Shown here in pieces: positions 27,942 through 36,606 of a stretch of DNA of 64,000 nucleotides (within the stretch, counting starts at the first letter, position 1; each line of letters opens with the position of its first letter). A model generated the notes under the pieces. That model had not been told where the DNA came from. It made no database searches and saw nothing but the letters and a program-made list of their open reading frames with translations. The translations under genes and the position numbers were made by a program. This DNA comes from Malaciobacter molluscorum LMG 25693 (GTDB lineage: Bacteria; Campylobacterota; Campylobacteria; Campylobacterales; Arcobacteraceae), in contig NZ_CP032098.1 in NCBI RefSeq assembly GCF_003544935.1, positions 2,170,001 through 2,234,000 on the forward strand, written 5' to 3'.

Positions 27942-28613
27942 TCAAATAACTGTATCTAATGTTTCAAGCATTGAAGCAACTTTTGCTTCTATATTCCCAT
28001 CAAAGTTTCCTAAATCACTAGCAATTACTACTCCACCTGGAGCAACATTTATATCTTGTTGAAGTTCAATAAAAGATTCTAAATTTAATTCATGTCTTAA
28101 TATTTCGTAATCTCTTGGATTTAGATGTATTTTTACTCTTGAAGCAGTTTTTATTTTTGATAAAAGATGTGAAATTGTCTCTTTTGCTATTTTTGAAGAA
28201 TTCTCTCCCACTTCAATAGAGATAATTTTTTGAGCAATTGAGACTGCAGTTTTAAGTAGTTTTGTTTCCATTTGAAAAGTTGCTTGTTCAAAAAAAGTTG
28301 CATAATGTTTTAAATCTTTAATGGCTTCTACAACTTGTCTATCAATATCTCTAGAAGCAACTCCACCTTGTTCTAAAACATCTACCTTTTGAGAAAGTGT
28401 AGAAATTTGACCTGAAATTTTTTTCATCTCCTCAACTAAAGGATCAACAGATAAGGGAATCTCTCTGTCACTTAATGTAGCAACATTTTGCATTTGCTCA
28501 TTTTGTGTTGCAGTTTCTAGTTTTTTATGTAAAAAAGTACCTAATTTATAATCTTGTACTTCATCATTAGAACTTATAACTTTTGCTGTTGAATATACAT
28601 TACTATTTGCCAT
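27942..28613 (-). CDS. fliH: Flagellar export regulator FliH
   Basis: 223 residues. The charged N-terminus, helical middle (about 60-125) and C-terminal V-ATPase E-subunit-like domain (VSIAQKIISIEVGEN ... RDYEILRHEL ... PGGVVIASDLGNFDGNIEAKVASML) are typical of FliH. FliH dimerises, binds the FliI ATPase and links it to FliN. Its ATG overlaps the fliG stop by one base. Confidence 0.92.
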   Translation of the reverse strand: MANSNVYSTAKVISSNDEVQDYKLGTFLHKKLETATQNEQMQNVATLSDREIPLSVDPLVEEMKKISGQISTLSQKVDVLEQGGVASRDIDRQVVEAIKDLKHYATFFEQATFQMETKLLKTAVSIAQKIISIEVGENSSKIAKETISHLLSKIKTASRVKIHLNPRDYEILRHELNLESFIELQQDINVAPGGVVIASDLGNFDGNIEAKVASMLETLDTVI

Positions 28614-29623
28614 TATTCTTCATCCATATCTCTATCAATTACACCCTCTTCTATCATTTTTTGGGCAACATCTAACATTTTTCTTTGAGCAGCTTCAATA
28701 TCTTTAATTTTTACTTTATTTAACATCTCATATTCCTCTTTAAATCTATCACTTGCTCTTTGAGACATTGCACTTGTGATTTTTTCTAAATCTTCATCTG
28801 TAGAATTTTTCATTGCTACTGCCACGTCTGCTGTATCAACATTTTGTAAGATTTTCATCACATATTCTGTATCCAAATTTAATAAATCTTCAAATACAAA
28901 CATATTCTCTTTAATCTTAGTTGCTAATGAAGTATCTACACCATTAATATTTTTAAGAATATCTTGAGATTTTGGTCCAACTCTATTTAACATATCTGCA
29001 ACAACTTTAACACCACCAACATCTACAATAGAAGATAACAAAGATTCTAATTTTTTTTCTAAAATAACTGAAATTGTTCTAACAACATCAGGAGAAACAT
29101 CTTTAATTGTAGCCATTTGCATTGTAACTTTTACTCTTACATCTTCTTCTAGTGACATAAGAACATCTGCAGCCCTTGGTGCTTCCATATGAGATAAAAT
29201 TACCGCAATTGTTTGGGGAGATTCATCTTTAATAAAGTCTGAGAGTTGCTTTGGATTAATAGCATCTAAATATGCAAATGATTGGGCAGCTAGTTTCATT
29301 CTTGAAAGTTTAGCTAATACATCATCTGCTTCACCTTTTCCTAAAGATTTATATAAAATATCTTTAGCATAATCAAATCCACCAGAACTAATAAAACCTT
29401 TAGAACGAGTATATAAATGAAATTCATCTAAAACTGCTAAAGAAATATCTTTATCAATAGAGTTTATTTGAGTAATTGCTGTTGAAATATCTTCAACAAC
29501 ATTTTTTGGCAAGTGTTGGAAAATCTTTACAGTTGCATCTTCTCCAATTAAAACACAAAAATGCGCAACTTTTTCAAGCATTGACATTCCTTTTAGTATT
29601 TCTCTGTCGATATCTTCCATCAT
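28613..29623 (-). CDS. fliG: Flagellar motor switch protein FliG
   Basis: 336 residues in three armadillo-like domains. The middle domain has DFIKDESPQTIAVILSHM (the EHPQTIA-type motif), and the C-terminal domain carries the charged torque helix MFVFEDLLNLD. FliG links the MS ring to the C-ring and contacts MotA. Two adjacent ATGs (29623 and 29620) overlap the fliF stop; the second has better spacing to AAGG. Confidence 0.96.
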   Translation of the reverse strand: MMEDIDREILKGMSMLEKVAHFCVLIGEDATVKIFQHLPKNVVEDISTAITQINSIDKDISLAVLDEFHLYTRSKGFISSGGFDYAKDILYKSLGKGEADDVLAKLSRMKLAAQSFAYLDAINPKQLSDFIKDESPQTIAVILSHMEAPRAADVLMSLEEDVRVKVTMQMATIKDVSPDVVRTISVILEKKLESLLSSIVDVGGVKVVADMLNRVGPKSQDILKNINGVDTSLATKIKENMFVFEDLLNLDTEYVMKILQNVDTADVAVAMKNSTDEDLEKITSAMSQRASDRFKEEYEMLNKVKIKDIEAAQRKMLDVAQKMIEEGVIDRDMDEE

Positions 29624-31359
29624 CTACCTTCTTTTTTCTTCTTACTCGTAAATTTAGAATCACCTTCTGATAATAATAATTCAATCATCCTTGCCATTTC
29701 ATTAGGATTTGTATTTATTTCTTTATCAAGTTCTTCTATTAAAATTTCATATTTAGCAGCACCCTCTTCATCAAGTCCAGAAAGATTATTCATTATTTGA
29801 CTTTTTACTTTTGCTTTAAGTCTTCCTTTTGCACTTTGCATATCAAACTCATCTTCAAAGCCATGAAGCATATCATCAATTAATCCATCATCACTTCCAT
29901 CTTCTGATCTTTTTGCACTATTTTTATCGCCTAAAATCACAACTTCATGATTTACTATAAATTTTCTATAAAAAACAAATAATAAAATTGCAGCAATAAT
30001 ATATTGTATATATTCACTAAAATCTTTTAAAATAGATTTAATCATTGATAAAGTATCTGTATTACTACCTATTATATTACCATTTTCATCAACTGCTTGT
30101 CCAGATGCATCACCTAAAGATTTTAAGCCAACAAATTTAAAACTTCGTACACTAACTTGATCACCTCTTTTAGGATCATATCCAATTGAATCTTGAACAA
30201 TATCTTGTATTGAAGTAATAAATTCTTCTTTATTTTCAACATCTTTTAACACAGTAGAATCAAAAGTCACAGCAGCACTGATTTTTTTTATAGTAGAATA
30301 GTTATTATCTTTTTGATCGATTACTTTTTTTGAAATTTCATAATTTGTTAATGTTTTGGTAGATTCATTATTTGATTGAATTCCTTGATTTGTTGCAGTT
30401 TCTTGGGGTTGTTCAATATTACTATCAACTCCTGCAACTGCTCCTGAACCAGCTCCTCCTTGAGAAGAGGCAGTTTTTTCAGTAGATTCTTGACTTCTAA
30501 TTGTACCTTCAGGATCATATATCTCTTGTTGAATATGTTTTTTTATAAAATCTAAATTCACAGTTACTCTTGCAACTACTCTATTAGGTCCAACTATTGG
30601 TTCAAGTAGTGATACAATTTTCTTCTCATATCCTGATTCTAATTTAGTTTTATATTTATTTTGAGTCATTGACTTTACATTATCCATCTCATCTTTAGAA
30701 TGTTCAAGTAAAGAGCCATCTTGATCAATTAATTTAATATTTTCACTATTTAAATCAGAAACAGCTGAAGCAATAAAATTTCTAATTCCATCAATTTGTT
30801 TTTGAGTTAAATAAACTCCTGGTTTCAAAGTAAGAACAGCAGAGGCTGTTGGTTCAGTTTTTCTTTCAGTAAATATTGTTTGTTTGGGAATAGCAATTTT
30901 TACACTTGCTCTTAATATTCCAGATAATGATTCTAAAGAACGAGAGAGTTCTCCTTCTAATGCCCTTAAATATTTAACTTTATTTTCAAAATTTGTTGAA
31001 CCCAAAGATGATTTTTCAAATATTTCCCATCCCACATGTTTACTAGTAGAAGCTTCACTAGTAACAAGTTTAATTTTTGCAATATTAATAAATTCTTTTG
31101 ATGTTTTTAATGTTAAATCATTTCCATTACCAATAACAGTAAAAGGAACTCCAGAACTTTCAAGTTCACTACTTGCTAACATTACTTGATTTTTTGTAAG
31201 ATTTGAGGCAATTGTATAGTTAAATTTTTTATCTTCAGCTTTTATGTTTGAATAAATTAGTAATCCCACTAATAACACAAAGAGTATAGAGAAACCTCCT
31301 ATAATAACTGCTCTTTGTGCAGCATTTAAATTATTTACAAACTTAAAAAGTTGATCCAT
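29620..31359 (-). CDS. fliF: MS-ring protein FliF
   Basis: 579 residues with two membrane helices (about 18-38 and 455-473). The ring-building motifs include VRYLRALEGELSRSLESL-like (here VKYLRALEGELSRSLE) and the SVRSFKF near 405. The C-terminal tail EEL-containing segment NPNEMARMIELLLSEGD is the FliG-binding region. FliF forms the first membrane platform of the flagellum. Coupled to fliG by overlapping codons. Confidence 0.96.
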   Translation of the reverse strand: MDQLFKFVNNLNAAQRAVIIGGFSILFVLLVGLLIYSNIKAEDKKFNYTIASNLTKNQVMLASSELESSGVPFTVIGNGNDLTLKTSKEFINIAKIKLVTSEASTSKHVGWEIFEKSSLGSTNFENKVKYLRALEGELSRSLESLSGILRASVKIAIPKQTIFTERKTEPTASAVLTLKPGVYLTQKQIDGIRNFIASAVSDLNSENIKLIDQDGSLLEHSKDEMDNVKSMTQNKYKTKLESGYEKKIVSLLEPIVGPNRVVARVTVNLDFIKKHIQQEIYDPEGTIRSQESTEKTASSQGGAGSGAVAGVDSNIEQPQETATNQGIQSNNESTKTLTNYEISKKVIDQKDNNYSTIKKISAAVTFDSTVLKDVENKEEFITSIQDIVQDSIGYDPKRGDQVSVRSFKFVGLKSLGDASGQAVDENGNIIGSNTDTLSMIKSILKDFSEYIQYIIAAILLFVFYRKFIVNHEVVILGDKNSAKRSEDGSDDGLIDDMLHGFEDEFDMQSAKGRLKAKVKSQIMNNLSGLDEEGAAKYEILIEELDKEINTNPNEMARMIELLLSEGDSKFTSKKKKEGR

Positions 31360-31375
31360 ATATTATATATCCTAA

Positions 31376-31780
31376 TTAATTTTTCGAAGAGGCTTCAATA
31401 ACAGATTTAAAAAGACTTGAATCTTTTCTAATACTTGCTTGTATTGCATCAAATAAAACTTTATTTTTAGCCATCTCACTCATTTGTGTATCTAAATTTA
31501 CATTATTTCCATCATTTTGTTCTTCTAATCCTTTTACATCTACAACTCTTTTTTTTATAGGACTATTTTCTTCAGAAAAAGATGATAAATGCTTTTTATC
31601 TGTAGTATATAATTTAAGCCTGCTTTCATCAGCTTTTTTTAGTTCACCTTCAAAAACTAAATCTTTTGTTTTATATCCAGGAGTATTTATATTAGCAATA
31701 TTACTTGATATTACTTTTTGTCTATCACCTCTAAAATTTAATTGGCTAAATAATGTTTGAGTTACGCTACTTGGTTTCAT
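31376..31780 (-). CDS. flgB: Proximal rod protein FlgB
   Basis: 134 residues. N-terminal VISSNIANINTPGYKTKDLVFE is the rod-family signature and the C-terminal helix (NKVLFDAIQASIRKDSSLFKSVI) is the FlgB type. It assembles early in the rod with FliE and FlgC. Its ATG overlaps the flgF stop by 4 bases (ATGA). Confidence 0.93.
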   Translation of the reverse strand: MKPSSVTQTLFSQLNFRGDRQKVISSNIANINTPGYKTKDLVFEGELKKADESRLKLYTTDKKHLSSFSEENSPIKKRVVDVKGLEEQNDGNNVNLDTQMSEMAKNKVLFDAIQASIRKDSSLFKSVIEASSKN

Positions 31781-32496
31781 TGAATATTATTTCCTATTTT
31801 ATCTATAACTTTTGAATTTAATTCATCAATGGTAGTTATACCTTTTTGTGTCTGCTGAAATCTTCTTTGTGCATCTATTAATGAAACCATTGTTGATACT
31901 GTGTTTATATTTGATTTTTCAAGTGCACCTTGAACCATTTCACCATCATTTAATTCTAATTGTTCAACTTGTGCACCCTGTTTTGTTTTATAATTGTTAT
32001 AACCAACTTTTTCTAAATCTTTAAAATCAATTTTTACAACTGAAATCTGATCTAAAAAATTATCTTCTGTAACTATTGGTTCATTATCATTATTTAAAAT
32101 ATTTCTACCCTTAGAATCAACTAAAAAATCATCCATTTTTTTAAAAGAACCATCTCTTGTATATTCTACTTGACCATTTTCATTCATAACTTTAAAAAAA
32201 GTATTTGGACTTTTTAATGCAAAATCTAATTCATTACCTGTTTCAACTACAGGACCTACTTCCTCATTTATATATTTTCCATCAAGTTTTGGAATAGTGT
32301 TAGTTATAGTATTTATTTTTGTAGGATTAAATCCCGCTTTTTGTGCTTTATTTAGATAGTTATTAAATGAACCTTCCGTCATACCTTCTTGTTTAAATCC
32401 AACTGTATTTGCATTTGCTAAATTGTTTGAAATCATATCAACTCTATTTAGTTGGTTAACCATTGCTGCTGCTAAAGGGTATGTTCCTTGATTCAT
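31777..32496 (-). CDS. flgF: Flagellar rod protein FlgF-like
   Basis: 239 residues, a rod-family protein with MVNQLNRVDMISNNLANANT and VGFKQEG at the N-terminus and MVSLIDAQRRFQQTQKGITTIDE at the C-terminus. The hook-family TRDGSFKKMDDFL core is present near residue 115. Since the classical FlgG is encoded divergently at 34171, this is most likely FlgF, the proximal rod protein. It precedes flgB in the operon. Confidence 0.85.
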   Translation of the reverse strand: MNQGTYPLAAAMVNQLNRVDMISNNLANANTVGFKQEGMTEGSFNNYLNKAQKAGFNPTKINTITNTIPKLDGKYINEEVGPVVETGNELDFALKSPNTFFKVMNENGQVEYTRDGSFKKMDDFLVDSKGRNILNNDNEPIVTEDNFLDQISVVKIDFKDLEKVGYNNYKTKQGAQVEQLELNDGEMVQGALEKSNINTVSTMVSLIDAQRRFQQTQKGITTIDELNSKVIDKIGNNIQ

Positions 32497-32510
32497 AATA
32501 TCTTCTCCTT

Positions 32511-33614
32511 TTAGTTTCCAAATTCTGCTATTAGTGATTCTAAATCATCATCATCTAAAACATCTGCCGTATTATCACCATGAATATGTTTTGCAACTAC
32601 TATTTCTTGATGAGAACCTTCATCTTCAAATAAATTATTTAGATAAATAGAAAGTTTTCTAATTACAGCCATAACTCTTTCTATTTTTTGTCTATTAATA
32701 TCATGGAATTGCATTAATTCCATTGCTTCAAATATTTGCATATTTTCAGCTTCTATTTTTGAATTAATAGAATTTAAGTCTTTTTTAATATCATTAACTT
32801 TTGATAAATGATCATTAAAAATATTAATATTAGGAAATTTTTTATTTAAAGATTCTAATAAAGCATTCTGTTTAACTAAAAATTCATCAGCATTTTTTAT
32901 TGTTTTTTGAATATCATTATTATCATCTAATACATAACTTAAAACATCAAAGATTTTAGATGCTTTCTCTTCAGAATCATTTGCAACTTGACTCAATTGA
33001 TTTACAACTTTAGTATCATTTTCAGCAGGCAATGGAAAAATTCCACTATCAATTTTACTCAAAAGCTCTTCTTCTTCATCTATATCTTGATTTTTTTCTT
33101 TAACTGTTTTAGCAGGTTCACTTTTGGGTGCACTATCAGTAATCCCACTTATACTTGATAAGATATCATCAAAATTTTCTTCATCTTCATTCGTACTTGA
33201 TTCATTTGATTTATCATCATTATCTATATCTTTTAAAAGATCATCTATATCATCATTTGATACAGGTTTAGATTCCTTACTATCTACATCATTTATATCT
33301 GATAAAATATCATCTAATTCATTATTATTTGTTTCTATTGTAGTAGATTCAGATGTTTCTTCTTTTATATCTTCAACTTCTTCTTTAGGTATTTCGACAT
33401 CTTCTTCTTTAGGTATTTCTATCTCTTCAGAAGTAATAACATCTTCTTTATCATCTTCAATATTAGTTTCTGCTAATAGTTTATCTATATCATCATTTGA
33501 AATTGTTTCAGCAGGGGAAGAATCTTCTTCCATAACCACTTCTTCTGAATTTTCATTTTCATCTAAATCTAAACCATTCATCAATGATTCTATTTCTTCT
33601 TGACTCATACTCAT
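32511..33614 (-). CDS. cheZ: CheZ-type CheY-P phosphatase with repeated docking motifs
   Basis: 367 residues. The catalytic helix lies at about 298-316 (MELMQFHDINRQKIERVM); Asp305 and Gln309 match the D-x3-Q catalytic pair of CheZ. The C-terminus (354-366, DDDDLESLIAEFG) matches the CheZ CheY-binding tail. The N-terminal 190 residues are very acidic and disordered and begin with SQEEIESLMNG (4-14), nearly the FliM CheY-docking sequence; similar units recur near 39-48, 98-107, 119-129 and 147-155. CheZ dephosphorylates CheY-P to reset the motor. It is next to cheY (32-base gap). Assignment is strong; the role of the extra motifs is inference. Confidence 0.88.
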   Translation of the reverse strand: MSMSQEEIESLMNGLDLDENENSEEVVMEEDSSPAETISNDDIDKLLAETNIEDDKEDVITSEEIEIPKEEDVEIPKEEVEDIKEETSESTTIETNNNELDDILSDINDVDSKESKPVSNDDIDDLLKDIDNDDKSNESSTNEDEENFDDILSSISGITDSAPKSEPAKTVKEKNQDIDEEEELLSKIDSGIFPLPAENDTKVVNQLSQVANDSEEKASKIFDVLSYVLDDNNDIQKTIKNADEFLVKQNALLESLNKKFPNINIFNDHLSKVNDIKKDLNSINSKIEAENMQIFEAMELMQFHDINRQKIERVMAVIRKLSIYLNNLFEDEGSHQEIVVAKHIHGDNTADVLDDDDLESLIAEFGN

Positions 33615-33646
33615 TTCATAACCTTTTTATTTGAAGTCACTAAAAT

Positions 33647-34021
33647 TTAGTTTTTTAATACCCCATCAAGTTTCTCTTTTAAAATATCAGCACTAAATGG
33701 TTTAACAATATAATTATTAACTCCTGCTTTTAACGCTGTGATAACTTCTGACTTACCACCTTCTGTTGTAATCATAATAATTGGAGTTTTTTGATGATTA
33801 CCTTCTGATCTTACTTTTTTAACTAATTCTAAACCATTCATATTTGGCATATTCCAATCAGTTAAAATAATATCATAAGCACTTTCAGTAAGTAATTTCC
33901 AAGCTTTTACACCATCTTCTGCTTCATCAAAGTCTTCTTTGGAAAAACCCAATTGCATAACAACATTACCGATAATTCTTCTCATTGTAGAGCTATCATC
34001 AACTATCAAAATTTTCATCAT
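33647..34021 (-). CDS. cheY: Chemotaxis response regulator CheY
   Basis: A 124-residue single receiver domain. Acidic pair Asp8-Asp9, phospho-acceptor Asp55 (LTDWNMPNMNG), Thr85/86 in IIMITT, and Lys107 in VKPF are all present, as is the aromatic Tyr104. CheY-P binds the motor switch to change rotation. It is the first gene of the minus-strand flagellar block, directly followed by its phosphatase gene. No CheA or CheW lies in the window. Confidence 0.95.
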   Translation of the reverse strand: MMKILIVDDSSTMRRIIGNVVMQLGFSKEDFDEAEDGVKAWKLLTESAYDIILTDWNMPNMNGLELVKKVRSEGNHQKTPIIMITTEGGKSEVITALKAGVNNYIVKPFSADILKEKLDGVLKN

Positions 34022-34060
34022 TCCTGCCTTTAAAACATTTTATTTTAAAAATTATTAACT

Positions 34061-34066
34061 ATTATA
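34061..34066 (-). promoter_or_regulatory. Putative sigma-70 -10 box for the cheY-led flagellar operon
   Basis: TATAAT on the minus strand 40 bases before the cheY ATG, in an AT-rich 149-base divergent region. No GG-N10-GC sigma-54 pattern and no sigma-28-like CGATAT box is visible there. It is the best candidate for the main promoter of the 34-gene block. Confidence 0.55.
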
Positions 34067-34134
34067 TTTAATTTGTTTTAAATTTACACTTAATATTTTA
34101 ATAAAATTTTATCTAACTTTAAAAATTCTTTAAA

Positions 34135-34140
34135 TATAAT
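34135..34140 (+). promoter_or_regulatory. Putative sigma-70 -10 box for flgG
   Basis: TATAAT 30 bases before the flgG ATG, with T/A-rich DNA upstream and no good -35. It faces away from the cheY promoter, so both flagellar units could be controlled from one 150-base region. Confidence 0.55.
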
Positions 34141-34170
34141 TTATTACTATGATAAAAGAAAGGATTGCAT

Positions 34171-34956
34171 ATGATTAGAGGCTTATATACTGCTGCAACA
34201 GGAATGGATGCTCAACAAAATCAAATTGGTGTAACTTCAAATAATATTTCGAATGTAAATACTATTGGATTTAAAAAAGACAGAGCTGAATTTCAAGATT
34301 TAATGTATGAACAACTTAATTATACTGCTGGTCAAACTTCTCAAACAACAAGAAATCCTACTGGAATTGATGTAGGGATGGGTGTTAAAATTTCTGGTGT
34401 ACAAAAAAGCTTCTTACAAGGTGATTTAAAAGAAACTGGTAATACTTTTGATATTGCAATTGAAGGGAAAGGTTTTTTCCGAATTACTATGCCTGATGGA
34501 GAAATAGCTTATACAAGAAATGGTGCATTTAAATTAGATGATGAAGGGGCTATTGTTAATTCTTCAGGTTATAGATTAGATCCAGAAATAGTTATTCCAG
34601 AAAATGTAAAAGAAGTAACAATTGCAAAAGATGGAACAGTTACTGCAACCGATGAAAATGATGCAACAGTAGATTTAGGACGTATAACGACTACTAGTTT
34701 TGTTAATTCTGCGGGACTTTCTCCATTAGGAGATTCTTTATACAAAGAGACTGATGCTTCAGGAGCACCTATTGAAGGAAATCCTTCAGAAAATACTTTT
34801 GGTAGCCTAAGACAAGGAATAATTGAATTATCAAATGTAAAACTTGTAAATGAAATGGTTGATTTAATTACAGCACAAAGAGCATATGAAGCTAACTCAA
34901 AAGCAATTACTACTACAGATCAAATGCTTGATACTGTTAATTCACTTAAGAGATAG
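34171..34956 (+). CDS. flgG: Distal rod protein FlgG
   Basis: About 261 residues. MIRGLYTAATGMDAQQNQI, NNISNVNTIGFKKDRAEFQDLMYE and the C-terminal VDLITAQRAYEANSKAITTTD are textbook FlgG. FlgG forms the distal rod that passes through the P and L rings. I chose ATG at 34171 (AAAGGA 5 bases upstream) rather than an in-frame TTG at 34165. It is transcribed away from the main block. Confidence 0.96.
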   Translation: MIRGLYTAATGMDAQQNQIGVTSNNISNVNTIGFKKDRAEFQDLMYEQLNYTAGQTSQTTRNPTGIDVGMGVKISGVQKSFLQGDLKETGNTFDIAIEGKGFFRITMPDGEIAYTRNGAFKLDDEGAIVNSSGYRLDPEIVIPENVKEVTIAKDGTVTATDENDATVDLGRITTTSFVNSAGLSPLGDSLYKETDASGAPIEGNPSENTFGSLRQGIIELSNVKLVNEMVDLITAQRAYEANSKAITTTDQMLDTVNSLKR

Positions 34957-34979
34957 TAATTAGGTAATTTGAATAAATT

Positions 34980-35420
34980 ATGGATTTAGAAGAATTAAAA
35001 AGAATTAGAAAAGAAAATTTCTTATCTCATAAAAAGAAAAAAAGAGAGTATTATCTAAAAAATAAATTAGAAAAAAAGCTTTCAACAAAAATAAAGAAAA
35101 GAGAAATAATTGATTATGAAAAAGAGTTAAATGAATTAAACTTTGAAGAAAAAATCAAATCAATTATTAAACAACAAAAAACACATGTAGATAATAGAAA
35201 AGATAGAATAATTGCAAAAATAAGAGAATACAAAGATAAAAAAAGAGAATACTACTTAGAGCATAAAGACGAAAGATTAGAATATGACAAAGAGTATAGA
35301 GAAGAGAAAAAAGAAGAGCTTAGAGAATATAGAAAGCAATACTATGAAAAAAATAAAGAAAGAATTCTAAAGAAACAAAGAGAAAGAAGAAAAAAACAAA
35401 AAATTAAAGATAAAGAGTAA
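34980..35420 (+). CDS. Highly charged helical protein, unknown
   Basis: 146 residues with 53 Lys/Arg and 34 Asp/Glu and no hydrophobic core, signal peptide or membrane segment. Internal repeats of the type KREYYLKNK, KREYYLEHKDER and YRKQYYEKNKER suggest a long single charged helix. It lies 23 bases after flgG and 3 bases before the SPOR-like gene, so the three are probably one operon. No function can be assigned; a filamentous or nucleic-acid-contacting role is conceivable. Confidence 0.6.
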   Translation: MDLEELKRIRKENFLSHKKKKREYYLKNKLEKKLSTKIKKREIIDYEKELNELNFEEKIKSIIKQQKTHVDNRKDRIIAKIREYKDKKREYYLEHKDERLEYDKEYREEKKEELREYRKQYYEKNKERILKKQRERRKKQKIKDKE

Positions 35421-35423
35421 AAT

Positions 35424-36581
35424 ATGGCAGAAAAAATTAATCTTGATGAAAATCAAAATGAGATTGTTGATGAAATAAAACTTGATTCAGACATTAATGA
35501 CAATGATACTTTATCACTTGATAATGAAATAAAAATAGAAGAAGAACCATTAAGCGAGAGCTTAGAAACAACGCAAGAAGCGGATGAACTAGAAGAAGAA
35601 AATTTTCAAAATAATGAAGAAAAAGACATTAGTGAATATGCTACGGATGAAGAAGAACTTAAAGATTACAAACTTCAAAAAAAACAAACAAAACTCCAAA
35701 AAATATTAACTGCGGTTGCTGCCATATTATTAGTTTTTTTAACAATTGGTCTAATTCTTTATTTTACAGGTTTTTTTGATGAAAAAAAGCCTAAAAAAGA
35801 AGAACCTAAAATAGAAAAAGTAGTCGAAAAGAAAAAATTTGATTTTAAATCAAGAGATATTGATTCTAATGAATTAAATAAAAAATTTAATAATTTAACA
35901 AAATATGATCCAAGCTTAGAAACAAAAAGAATGAAAGAAGAAGCAAAAAGAAAAGCTGAGGAAGAAGAAAAGAAAAGACAAGCGGCAGAAGAAAAAAGAA
36001 TTCAAGATATTGAAAATCTAAAAAAAGAGCTAGAAGAACAAAAAAAAGCCTTAGAAGATAGAAAAAATGAATTAATCACTCAAAAAGAAGAACTATTAAA
36101 AATAAAACAAGAATTACTAAATGATGTAGAAAAGAAAAAAGAAGAATTAAAAACTTTAGTAAATAATAAAGAAGAAAATCAAAAAGATACTACTAACAAA
36201 CAAGATCAAGAAAAAGTAGCAACAAATAATACTAATCAAAAAGAAGATAAAACAGAACAAAATATTACTACACCAATTAATATAGTACAAGAGCAAACAA
36301 ATCAACTTATAACAAATAATTCAAATAGTTTTTTACCATTAATTAATGTAACAGTTTTAACTGGTGAATTAACAAAAGATTATTTAGAAAAAATCGAAAA
36401 AATAGATAAAAAAATACTTCTATGTAGAGATAACAAAAATCATATAGAGATTTATGTTGGTCCTTATGAAATGCAAAGTTCTAGAAAAGAGTTATTAGAT
36501 AAATTTTTACAAAATGGTTTTAATAAAGCAATGTTAGTGGATTTAACACAAGAAGAATTTAATAAAAGATGTAATTATTAG
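35424..36581 (+). CDS. Bitopic protein with coiled coil and SPOR-like domain
   Basis: 385 residues: an acidic cytosolic tail (1-90), one membrane helix (about 95-116, ILTAVAAILLVFLTIGLILYF), a Lys/Glu-rich coiled coil (about 165-250), an Asn/Gln/Thr-rich linker, and a C-terminal domain (about 305-375) whose IEIYVGPYEM followed by LLDKFLQNGFNKAMLV follows the SPOR pattern. A SPOR domain would bind denuded peptidoglycan in the periplasm. Co-transcribed with flgG by position, so it may be a polar or motor-associated wall anchor. The family call is by pattern only. Confidence 0.6.
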   Translation: MAEKINLDENQNEIVDEIKLDSDINDNDTLSLDNEIKIEEEPLSESLETTQEADELEEENFQNNEEKDISEYATDEEELKDYKLQKKQTKLQKILTAVAAILLVFLTIGLILYFTGFFDEKKPKKEEPKIEKVVEKKKFDFKSRDIDSNELNKKFNNLTKYDPSLETKRMKEEAKRKAEEEEKKRQAAEEKRIQDIENLKKELEEQKKALEDRKNELITQKEELLKIKQELLNDVEKKKEELKTLVNNKEENQKDTTNKQDQEKVATNNTNQKEDKTEQNITTPINIVQEQTNQLITNNSNSFLPLINVTVLTGELTKDYLEKIEKIDKKILLCRDNKNHIEIYVGPYEMQSSRKELLDKFLQNGFNKAMLVDLTQEEFNKRCNY

Positions 36582-36606
36582 AAAACTTTTTTATGAGTTT
36601 TCTAAT
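36577..36606. terminator. Bidirectional terminator between the SPOR-like gene and rimM
   Basis: Perfect 11-bp inverted repeat (ATTAGAAAACT / AGTTTTCTAAT) with an 8-base T-rich loop. It spans the stop codons of both convergent genes, which are only 9 bases apart, and can serve either strand. It marks the edge between the flagellar region and the housekeeping genes. Confidence 0.75.

Noticed and set aside
33124-33603. A 159-residue Ser-rich open frame on the plus strand
   Set aside because: It is antisense to the acidic repeat region of cheZ; the Asp/Glu codons read as Ser/Ile/Leu on the other strand. No ribosome site or domain.
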